Positions 55,088-64,000 of a DNA stretch of 64,000 nucleotides are shown here, piece after piece. How positions within the stretch are numbered: position 1 is the first letter of the stretch; each line of letters starts with the position of its first letter. Position numbers and translations under genes: made by a program. The stretch is from positions 260,889,062 to 260,953,061 of the forward strand of contig JARDYH010000003.1 in assembly GCA_029215795.1 (NCBI GenBank), written 5' to 3'. This DNA is from Anniella stebbinsi. Lineage: Eukaryota; Chordata; Lepidosauria; Squamata; Anniellidae. The notes beneath the pieces are model-generated. The model saw nothing but the letters and a program-made list of their open reading frames with translations, had not been told where the DNA came from and searched no databases.

Positions 55088-55305
55088 ACATTAGGAACAT
55101 AGGAGTTCACCATAGGAACATAGGAACATATATTGAATCAGACCATGGATCCATCTAGACCAGTACTGTCGACACTGACTGGCATCAGCTTTCCAGGGTT
55201 TCAGGCATAATTATTTCCTAGCCCTACCTGGAGAAGCCAGGGATCAAGCCTGGGACCTTCTGTATGCCAAGCATGTTCTCTATCACACTGAGATATGCTC
55301 CCCAT
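55088..55305 (-). mobile_element. tRNA-derived SINE, near full length
   Basis: On the minus strand the head reads 'ggggagcatatctcagtgtgatagag' (decayed A box) and 'aggtcccaggcttgatccctgg' (B box GGCTTGATCCC), so the promoter comes from a tRNA-like gene. The body follows with 'agcttt..ctgatgccagtcagtgtcgacagtactgg'. The 3' end consists of repeated TATGTTCC octamers instead of poly(A). It was presumably transcribed by RNA polymerase III and mobilised by a LINE that recognises the octamer end. Confidence 0.8.
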
Positions 55306-55309
55306 TAGA

Positions 55310-56900
55310 TTTCGGGTCTGATACTACGGCACAAATAAAATATGCATTTCTATAATAATGCCCCACCATACCTTTCAAGTCCAAAGCCTTTTCCTTCTGG
55401 AATGCCAAATCAGTTATCAAGTCTTCCAGTACTTTCCTAAAAAGCTTCATTTAAGGCAAAAGAAGGGCCTGGTTTGGGGGAGCACCAGAACACCCCACAC
55501 TTTTTATGATTATTGGCCAGGTGCCATGCTCTTGGTTGCTTTGAAAGGCTATGGTGGTTCATTTTCTGTCACATTTTTGCCACACGTATGCTTTATGTTT
55601 GCTTGAATTTTGGTTCTCACACAGCTTAGATATTTTAGAACAGCCTTGCCCAATTTGGATCACAACCCCCATCATCCCCAGCTAACATGGCTGATGTAGA
55701 CACTTCCATGCAGCTGGAATATGAGTTAAAGTTGCTATACAACCAAACTCTGCTGTGGCAGCAGCAGCAGCAGGAACTCATGCATATTGTTTTCTTGTTT
55801 GGGTCACGCCCCCAGACAAGACAGTCCTGCAATGGCAGCCCCTCAGATCAGAGCAGGGATCAGGTGGGATCCATTTGGTTCATATTTTAATGCGAATTCA
55901 CCTAATTTGGAACTTTCAAAATAATATGCAAATCAAAGCTCCGTTGAAATCCATCGAAATGTGCACTTCTCCAAATTTTGAATGGAGTCTCCGAACCAAA
56001 AAAATCTGAACAAAAATCCGTATCTTAGGAAAAGATGTGTACAAAAATACATATATCATTGAAAGTAAATGCATTATTTTAGGAACATCCCATGTATAAA
56101 ATGTGCATATTAGGTAAAATTGTGTACAAAATGCATGTATCGGGAATAAACCACATAAAGATGTGAATGAATTTTCATGATAATGTTTTTTTTAAAAGAA
56201 ATCTCAAAAGTTCAGGATGAACCAAACTTAAAATGGGGGGGGGGGAGGGGGCGGAGGGAGAGAAACTGAGATAAACCAAATCTGACAGATTCATCCATCG
56301 TCATGGCAGAGATCTATTCATCTCCCAATAAGGGTGCAACCCTCACTCACTACTTATGCCATCCTTATGCTATCCTATCCCACAAGCCAGTATAGAACAT
56401 TTGCTGGGGATTACACTGATTTCAGGGGTCTGTTCGGCGACCCTCCAACAATTTATGGACGTGCCTAGGCTTCAGCTACCTGATAATGCTGGGTATTGCT
56501 GCCAGCCATATCGATGTGCCCTTCAGTTCTCAGAAACCTCCACCCCATGGACTTAGCTTCCTGCCCTTTTTTACTGTGAGCTGCTTTCTTCTAGTGTTTA
56601 TTGATGGAGAAAGCTCCTTGGTCTTCCAGGTCTAAATTGGCCACAGGCTCCATGCCTTCCTCCTATCTAATGTATAGATTCTTTTGTATTTGGCACAGAA
56701 TGCTAACACCCATCCTTTAACACCTCTAAAACTTTTCCCCAATCAAGTCCACCCAGCATCCCGGTCTTCTGCCATCATAATGGTTATGTTCCTTTTTTCA
56801 GCTTTAGCTTAAGTAGGAAAAACATTTCTCCTCTCAAACCTTGAGATGTGTTTTTCCTTCATGGAAGGTGGAAGCTTAGATGGCAATTGATCTTCCTCTT
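55310..56900. other. No gene; one G-tract and AT words of hAT interiors
   Basis: 55635-55690 is a remnant of the palindromic family at 12244. 55890-56290 contains 'ttcaaaataatatgcaaat', 'aaatgtgcacttctcc' and 'aaaatgtgcatattagg' words and probably is the interior of an old hAT-like element. A run of G lies at 56236-56260. Confidence 0.35.
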
Positions 56901-56907
56901 TCATGCC

Positions 56908-57208
56908 ACACAGAGGAGGGCTAGGATCTCTTCTCGATCATCCCCAAGTGTAGGACATGGAATAATGGGCTCAAGTTACAGGAAGCCAGATTCTGGCTGG
57001 ACATCAGGAAAAACTTCCTGACAGAGCAGTACAACAATGGAACCAATTACCTAGGGAGGTTGTGGGTTCTCCTACACTAACGGCCTTCAAGAGGCAGCTG
57101 GACAGCCATCTGTCAGGCATGCTTTAAGGTGGATTCCTGCACTGAGCAGGGGTTGGACTCGATGGCCTTGCAGACCCCTTCCAACTCTACTATTCTATGA
57201 TTCTATGT
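56908..57208 (+). mobile_element. CR1 LINE 3' fragment (ATTCTATG subfamily)
   Basis: It begins 'cacacagaggagggctaggatctcttctcgatcatcc' and includes 'ctggctggacatcaggaaaaacttcctgac' and 'aatggaaccaattacctagggaggt'. It ends 'tattctatgattctatgtcc'. Confidence 0.9.
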
Positions 57209-57219
57209 CCCTCCGATAG

Positions 57220-57770
57220 GCAGAATTATCCCACTACAATTTTAAATGTCTGTGTAAACCCACTGAATGAACCACAAATGCAGTATGAGTTTAAAACCAA
57301 TAGCTAACCGGTGACTCCTAACTCTACCAAACAGCATTCATAAATACAATTAAGAGCATCTCTGAACATTTCTGACATTGACCTTCCTGAAATCAGTGTC
57401 TGAATGTAGAGGAAGCTGGAGGAACCAAGGAAGTCTTATGAGTAAGTCTGAAATGAAAAGACACCCCATTTTCATGACCATCAGCAATGCTGAAAACTAT
57501 CTGTTGAAAAATAATAATAATGGTGAATAGGATGGGGGAAAAGTTAATATTCTCAAAATATTGCTGCATGACACCTCAGTAAAGTGCAAGTGCCTGTCAT
57601 ATAGGTTACCCAGTTCATGTGATGGCTTCCAATAGCAATGGCAGCCAGAGACCCTAATTGCAGTTAGACATTGCAATAGGGAAACAGCAGTAGGGAAATG
57701 GTGCAGAACACCATGTTCCAAGAATCAATGGGAATAATCTTTTATTAGGAGCCAACCCATGTAATAAACA

Positions 57771-57802
<32 letters not shown>

Positions 57803-58630
57803 CATGGGTTTCCTTACAAAAGGATGGTTTTCCATTATGTAACTTTTTAAAAAATAGTCTATCTGGTTTTCAAGGCATTAAAAAAAACACCACTCATTCA
57901 TTCAAAGTGCAAGGGGAAAAAAGAGTTCAGATTTTTGTTCCTGAAACCCATGGGAGTCTGAGACATTATGGTGATTAACGTCTTTTAAATATCTTACACA
58001 ATAGATATATAAATGTCTTTGCTTCCTCTCCGGCCTTCAAAGCCAATCCCTTGGATAAATTCCACCATCTCAGTTTTTTTTAAAAAAAAACAGAGTAGCT
58101 GCATTGAGGTCAGTGTAATTCCATGAACTAAATTGTATTAGGTTCATTGCAACTGCTTATTTCTATTTTCCCTCATCCAGATCATTTCTATTTGCCATGT
58201 ATGCTTCTTCTTCACCCACATCGCAACATCAAGTCATCTCTAGCTGCCAAAGGTTCTAAGTGGGAATAAATAGTGAAGCATTGTGGGTTCTTTTTGTTTT
58301 TAATCTGTCCATTTGTGGCAATGTTGTTCATTACCTTTTTTAAAAAAATGCTGACTGAATTATCAGATGCCAAGATTTATCCCTTCCTTTCATCTGTTCT
58401 GACTCGCAACTGTCAAGCATTGTGTCTCTTCTCTTTTTTTCTTTTTCTTTTTTTTAAAAAACGCTCCTTTTATTTCCCCTGGGTTTTTCTGGGAAATGGC
58501 TAAAATGATACCCAACGACTCCCAATCTCATAGCAAATTGGTGTGTGTGCCTCAAACCTGGATCCTCATTGGGCTAATCGCCCCTTATCCCGTCCCACCG
58601 CACCAAGCCTGTGTCATGCTGTTCACATGT
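57220..58630. other. No gene; (TTG)n microsatellite at 57770-57801
   Basis: Non-coding AT-rich DNA with one TTG/GTT run of about ten units and a T-rich tract at 58430-58460. Confidence 0.45.
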
Positions 58631-58638
58631 CATTTATG

Positions 58639-58822
58639 TAGGCTGACCATATGAAAAGGAGGACAGGGCTCCTGTATCTTTAACAGTTGTAGAGAAAAGG
58701 GAATTTCAGCTAGTGTCATTTGTATGCAATTAGTTCCTGGTGATATTCCCTCTTCATCACAATAGTTAAAGTTGCAGGCACTATACTAGAGAGACCATAT
58801 ACAAAAGAAGGCAGGATTTGCA
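58639..58822. mobile_element. Half copy of the TAGGGTGACCA palindromic MITE
   Basis: It begins TAGGCTGACCATATGAAAAG and follows 'aggacagggctcctgtatctttaacagttg' and 'ttcatcacaatagttaaagttgcag' to 'agagaccatatacaaaagaag'. It is the left half of the family at 38055; the mirrored half is missing. Confidence 0.8.
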
Positions 58823-59059
58823 CAATTTTCTTGTTTGTGCAGAATAAGCAGCAATCACAAATGAGAATGGGAATCAGACTTGAGACAAGAAGTGAATCGA
58901 TGTTTGGAGAATCCTGGTGATCTTGAACATATCTTTTTCCTCATCCTGAGTCTTCCATTAAACCCTGTTGATGAGTTTTTAGTCATTTTTTAAACTGTTG
59001 TTTTTAGTATTAGCAGCTAAAATGTTAATTTATTGACGGTTCATTCTAATCTATGCTTT

Positions 59060-59142
59060 GTTCTTTAAGGTTTATAAGCTGCTTTGAACATTATTAGTGA
59101 AAAAGTCAGATATAACTATTTTAAAATAAATAAATAAATCCC
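59060..59142 (+). mobile_element. LINE 3' tail (tentative)
   Basis: 'gtttataagctgctttgaacattattagtgaaaaagtcagatataa' and AATAAATAAATAAAT resemble a very decayed L2 terminus. Confidence 0.4.
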
Positions 59143-59149
59143 TGCAAAC

Positions 59150-59985
59150 ACCGGGGAAATAACACAGTTCATGAATACTAACGTTTTGTATGGCCAAGAT
59201 TCTTTGTAGTTCAACTGAGCAACAAAGGGTATCTTGCCAATCAACTGTAGAAAAAGCAACAAAACGTTCCCACTGAAACAAACTTTGCAAGCAGAATATT
59301 CTGGAGACTTCCTGATGCAGGTCCAACAGAGCTTCTTAGAGACATCAACAGATGGATGATGGCGTGGGTGGAAGTGAACAGAGCTGGGCATGCTTTCAGT
59401 AGTATTAGGGAGCACAGGAGAACAGCTGGGATGCCATTTGGCAGCACAAAGAATGTATGAAAAATGCTGCTGAAACTGAATTAAAACACTTACATATGCT
59501 GTACAGTCTAAGTTCAGCAAGGTTCTTCAGCTTGTAACCCGAGAAACCTAATTTCTGCTAATAGAGTCCTTAGCTCTTATAATTCCATTGTGTTTTCTGC
59601 GGGTCTGACCCAAACCTCAATTTGGACGAGAAGAGCATTTCCACCGACATTAACAGAATATGTTTATCAGGATCTGAATGAAAACCTAAGATGTGCATTT
59701 TTTCAGTCATTAAGTATTCTAAAGCAATTTAGTCTTGCTTGAAGAAAAGCAGAAGCAATAACACAGACATTACACTGTGCAGGAACAATGTTCACAATTT
59801 ATCTGTGTGGAAAAGCTGCATAAGATAGCACAACCTATTAGAAATACTCCAGTAGCGTAATGCATTGTAGCATGGGATGGCCAAACACGCCAGGCTCTAC
59901 ATAATCCTTGCTTTCTGTTTGTGTATCAATGCTGCAAAAATATTGCTGTTATGTCAGAAATGTAGCAATGCTCTCTACTTTACTC
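59150..59985. other. No gene recognised
   Basis: A 134-codon minus-strand frame (59116-59520) overlaps other frames and has no identifiable domain. Confidence 0.4.
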
Positions 59986-59989
59986 AAGA

Positions 59990-60201
59990 CCCTGTTCAGA
60001 CGACACGCTAAGCCACAGTGGTTAAGCATTTGGAGCAAAATATTATGGCTTAGCATGTCGTGTGAACCACAACATAAGAGTGTCATGTGAACCATTCCTA
60101 ACCATGGTGGCTACATAACCACAGTTTAAACACACTCACTAACCATTTGATTCAAAAGGGTTAACAGCCTAACCATGACTTAGAGTGTTGTCTAAACAGC
60201 C
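59990..60201. mobile_element. Inverted-repeat MITE (TGTTCAGAC family)
   Basis: The ends CCCTGTTCAGACGACACGCTAAG and CTTAGAGTGTTGTCTAAACAGCC pair. The interior 'aaccatggtggctacataaccac' matches the copy at 33795. Matching flanks are not found. Confidence 0.65.
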
Positions 60202-60597
60202 TTATTGCTTTCTTGAAAATGTCCCTTATTCAAGGGGCTCATACTGTCAGCGGTCACACAGAGGGTTATCCCATTTTATCGTCACCACATTTAGGCTGAG
60301 AGATAAAGACTCCTAATATCATCCAGGAAGTTTCAAAGCCAATGAGGGGATTTGATCCTCGGTTTCCTTCGCTCAAGGTCAGAAATAGTTTTATGAGTTC
60401 AAAAGACATTTAGGCTTGCAGGTTTTGAGCAGCAGCCATCCCAAAAATCCCACGGGGTGAGACCACCCCTTGGCAATGTAGATCTTCGAATTTTGGCCTC
60501 TGTTCATTAAACTACACCACACAGATGAAAGATCTGGAGCCCATTGTTCTGGACCTATTCCATTGCTTACTAGGGAGAAAATGGTATATGGGTTGCA

Positions 60598-61087
60598 CAC
60601 TTCAAGAAGGATGCAGACAATCTGGAGCGTGTTCAGAGGAGGGCAACGAGGATGATTAGGGGTCTGGAAACAAAGCCCTATGAGGAGAGACTGAAAGAAC
60701 TGGGCATGTTTAGCCTGGAGAAGAGAAGATTGAGGGGAGACATGAAAGCACTCTTCAAATACTTAAAAGGTTGTCACACAGAGGAGGGCCAGGATCTCTT
60801 CTCGATCATCCAGAGTGCAAGGTGCAGAATAATGGGCTCAAGTTACAGGAAGCCAGATTCCGGCTGGACCTCAGGAAAAACTTCCTGACTATTAGAGCAA
60901 TACGACGATGGAACCAATTACTTAGGGAGGTCGTGGGCTCTCCCACATTAAAGAGTTTCAAGAGGCAGCTGGACAACCATCTGTCAGGAATGCTTTAAGA
61001 TAGATTCCTGCATTGAGCAGGGGGTTGGATTCAATGGCCTTATAGGCCCCTTCCAACTCTACTATTCTATGGTTCTCTGATTCTATG
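60598..61087 (+). mobile_element. CR1 LINE 3' fragment (ATTCTATG subfamily)
   Basis: The ORF2 end reads [40 protein letters not shown] and GDMKALFKYLKGCHTEEGQD. A frameshift near 60830-60870 leads to LRKNFLTIRAIRRWNQLLRE and FKRQLDNHLSGML at the stop (60996-60998). The 3' UTR ends 'ctattctatggttctctgattctatg'. It is the most complete C-terminus of this subfamily here. The other CR1 subfamily follows directly. Confidence 0.9.
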
Positions 61088-61102
61088 TCCACCCAACAAT
61101 TG

Positions 61103-61446
61103 CTAGAACCCGGGGGTCATCCCATGAAGCTGATTGGTGGGAGATTCAGGACAGATAAAAGGAAGGACTTCTTCATTTCTACAAGATGTAGTGATGGGCA
61201 CCAATTTGGATGGCTTTGAAAGTGGGTTGGATAAATTCCTGGAGGAGAAAGCTATCAATAGTTACTAGTCCTGATGGTTATGTGCTACCTCCAGTATAGA
61301 GGCAGTAAGCCTATATACACAAGTTGCTGGGGAACATGTCCCGCTTGTGGGTTCCTGGTTGACAGCTGATTGGCCACTGTGTGAACGGAGTGCTGGACTA
61401 GATGGAGCCTTGGTCTGATCCAGCATGGCTCTTCTTATGTTCTTAC
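61103..61446 (+). mobile_element. CR1 LINE 3' fragment (TTCTTATG subfamily)
   Basis: 'gctagaacccgggggtcatcccatgaagctgattggtggg' to 'ggtctgatccagcatggctcttcttatgttctta'. The ORF2 part has lost the TQRIVKLWNSLP segment: 'gacttcttcatttctacaagatgtagtg' joins two parts with about 30 bases missing. Confidence 0.85.
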
Positions 61447-61539
61447 TGAACCACGGTTCAACACCCATGGTTCAACAGCAGCCCACAGTCTACCACTGTG
61501 TGTGAGCTTGCATGTTGTGTAAACCTAGTCAAACAGTAT

Positions 61540-63590
61540 CATCAGCATGAATTGTGGTGGTAGGCAGAGATAAGTGTTGCTTTTCTTATGATTATAGCTA
61601 GAGAACATTCAGCAATAACTGCTAAAATGCTGGCAGTCTCTTTCTACCGCCCAGCTTAGTTGAGGACCTGTATACTTAATTGTGTGAAGACTGCATATAT
61701 GAACTGACCATGACATACAATCACATGGAAGAATTATAGGGAAATGTCACTTCGTGATTATATTTCTCTATTTAAAAATTGTTTGCATAGGCATCAAAAT
61801 TGTTTGCGTATGTCCCAGCATATTAAGTGATTCAGTTAGGGTTAATAAGTCTTGGATTTCTGATATGACAGGGGAAAAAATAACATTATACTGGCACTGC
61901 AAGACAATTCTCCAGTGCAAACAGTGAGCTAAACACCAATCACAGTTAGCATCATCCAGAAAAATTAGTTGGATTAGTATCACTGAATATAAAAAAATTA
62001 TATATAATGTAGTGATTGCTGCCAAACAGCTTATCTTACAACTGACAAAGACTTTTACATGGCAGACAAATTGGTTATCATAAACAGAGAACGAAGGAGG
62101 AAGTATGGAAGTCGCAGCACATCTAAGATATTAAAAGACAAAGATGTAAAGAAACCTGAGAATGAGGGTACAGGGATGAACAAAGTAGCCCAAGTAGAGT
62201 AGATTATTTCAGGTAAGGGATGCCTGGGAAATATGCAGTGGATTCAACTGAGTTCAGATTTTGTTGAATCCAACCCATAGATTCTGCCCGCAGTGGACTA
62301 ATTTTTCTGAGTCACTCTGCAGATTCGTGGAACTTTTTTCTCCTTTCTAGAATCTGCACATAAATGTAGTCACCCAAAAATATGAAGTGAAAAAGGAACA
62401 CCAAGCAAAAATGTTCATTAACCCCCATAGGCTAAAACATGAACATATGTTTTGGGGGGGGGAGGATTTGTGAATTTTTAATTTTTTTTCCTGTTTTGGA
62501 GAGATTCGTGCAAATTAACTTTAACCTAATGTGCATTAGTTAATGCAAATTATTGCACATGTGAACTAGTGCAAGTAGAACAAAATTCTCCTACTAAAAT
62601 TCCAATTCCATCAATGAGTGGATGATTGAACAAAAAACTCCTGACAATCCATGAAACCTAGACAGATTGGATTTAACAAGATCTGCACACCTCTAGTTCA
62701 GTTGCCTTTTTAAAGAGGCATTCGGAAATGTATGATTTTTCTAGGCAAACCCCTTGGGAAAGGTACAGCAATCTACCCAACTCGTTTTGGAATAAAAATG
62801 TATGAAAATCCAGTTATGAAGGGGGCTTACACAGAGAATCTTCACATGAGACGGCTGAATAAAAGGGAAAGAGCAATTTTGATTTCCCCTGCTGGTTCAT
62901 CACCTGATTTTATTTTATTTTTTGGCAAGCTGTTCCCCGGGGAAAAAAAAATACAAGATGGGAGAGACCAAAAAGAAATAAATTAAAAATAGTCCCCCTG
63001 TCACATAAGCTAGAGAACTAAATAGATTCAAAACTGAATCCTTCATTGACCAGGATTCAATTTCTTATTTATTAAGAAGACAGAGAATTACATACAGAGT
63101 AATTCCTAGCTGCTTTTTATTCTCCAACTCGCTTACAGAAATGTAAATCGCTAAAAGTGTCCACAGTAAGGACTATGCACACTAATTTACTCTCATGTAA
63201 ATGGAACAATAATAAAACTGAATGTGCTGTTCATTTTCCTATGATTTTGCATTTTAATTTATTTCTTTTTACTCTCCCAACTTGCATCATTTTTCAAGAG
63301 AACAACTTGATTCAAGAGAGTGTATAGTCCTGACTTCTTTGCTTTATTAGGAATTGGGGATGGGAGAGGAATCCATTTATAAACTGAATATCAAGTCCAT
63401 AAATGTTGTACCAGCACATTAGAGCATTACCAAAGGCCCCCAGAATTTCAGTCCATGACCAGGATGTAGTAAGATGACATTCATGGGGACAGAGGAGGTA
63501 GAAGATGAAATGGAAGGTCAAGATTTTGCTAGAGAATTCAAAGTAGGGTGATTGAGAAGTGGTTTGCTGGGCTATTCAGCCACCTGGTGA
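61540..63590. other. No gene; AT-rich hAT-like interior at 62215-62695
   Basis: 62215-62695 contains 'ggattcaactgagttcagattttgttgaatcc' and ends 'agatctgcacacctctag', similar in style to the TAGGGATGTGCA elements. Ends and duplication are not clear enough to call borders. The remaining frames are chance. Confidence 0.35.
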
Positions 63591-63592
63591 CC

Positions 63593-63720
63593 CTGTTCAG
63601 ATGGCATGCCACGGGTGGTTAAGCATTTTGAGCTGAACATTATGGATTAGTGTGTCATGTGAACCATGTTGTGTTACCCCCTTCAGAAGACACCTTAAAC
63701 TATGGCTTTAACCATGGTGA
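63593..63720. mobile_element. Remnant of the TGTTCAGA MITE family
   Basis: 'ccctgttcagatggcatgccacgggtggttaagcattttgagc' is the left part of the family; 'cttcagaagacaccttaaactatggctttaaccatggt' is a piece of a second copy as in 37258. The copy is incomplete. Confidence 0.45.
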
Positions 63721-63721
63721 A

Positions 63722-64000
63722 TAACGCTTCCTTTTATCTATCCTAAATCTCCCACCAATCAGCTTCATGGGATGACCCCGGATTCTAGTATTTTGGGAAT
63801 GGAAGAAAAATGTCTTCCTATCCACTTTCTCCACACCATGTATAATTATATACACCTCTATCATGTCTCCCCCTTACCCTCCTTTCCCCCCCCCAAAAAA
63901 AGTAAACAATCCCAGCTGCTATAACCTTCTCTCACAGTGGAGTTGCTCTTGCCTCTTGAACTTTTTAGCTGCCCTTTTCTGCAAATTTCTGGAGTAAATA
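63722..64000 (-). mobile_element. CR1 LINE fragment (TTCTTATG subfamily), runs off the window
   Basis: On the minus strand it matches ORF2 from 'ccagaaatttgcagaaaagggcagctaaaa' to 'gggtcatcccatgaagctgattggtgggagatt' and stops at 63722 before the 3' UTR. Unlike the other copies it therefore lacks a 3' end. The 5' side continues beyond 64000. Confidence 0.8.

Noticed and set aside
59116..59520. 134-codon minus-strand frame
   Set aside because: Overlaps two other minus-strand frames, hydrophobic and low in information, no domain.
1..64000. Bacterial or phage-type defence or biosynthetic system
   Set aside because: No dense coding, no operons, no ribosome-binding-site pattern; the sequence is vertebrate with LINE and SINE remnants throughout.

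Overview
This window is vertebrate nuclear DNA, most likely from a squamate reptile (lizard or snake). The evidence is the repeat content: CR1 LINE fragments ending in ATTCTATG-type or TTCTTATG-type octamers, many L2-clade LINE 3' ends with a GC hairpin and a (TAAA)n-like tail, a tRNA-derived SINE, and many short non-autonomous DNA transposons, several with 8-bp target-site duplications (TSDs) of the hAT type. The species call is inference; no database was searched.

I find no convincing host protein-coding gene, tRNA, rRNA, CRISPR array or bacterial-style operon. The longest open frames are decayed LINE reverse-transcriptase pieces. The rest of the AT-rich sequence is non-coding: intergenic or deep intronic.

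Layout. 1-8 kb: two head-to-tail L2 3' ends, an older L2 split by a ~1-kb unidentified insertion, and loose LINE tails. 8-13 kb: an inverted-repeat element holding a LINE zinc-motif fragment, one MITE inserted in another, and a CR1. 15-17 kb: a hAT-type element split by an L2. 18-26 kb: L2 and CR1 pieces, small palindromic MITEs, a solo LTR with a 5-bp TSD, hammerhead-ribozyme-like motifs, and a second copy of the 15-kb hAT family with a perfect TSD. 28-31 kb: a SINE split by a GC-rich insertion, and another hAT-like element. 33-39 kb: a dense cluster of inverted-repeat elements, some nested, including one copy inside a relative with both TSDs intact. 39-46 kb: the best preserved L2 (reverse transcriptase with YADD), four CR1 pieces, and a hAT element broken by a CR1. 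46-54 kb: small hAT elements and a 1.2-kb hAT-like element built of four hairpin units in tandem. 55-64 kb: the full SINE, further CR1 copies and MITE remnants.

These elements do not form a pathway. Their relationship is historical: nested insertions give a relative order of DNA transposon, LINE, SINE and LTR activity. The most notable items are the nested elements with readable TSDs, the four-hairpin hAT-like element, the solo LTR with an open frame across most of its first part, and the hammerhead-like cores.
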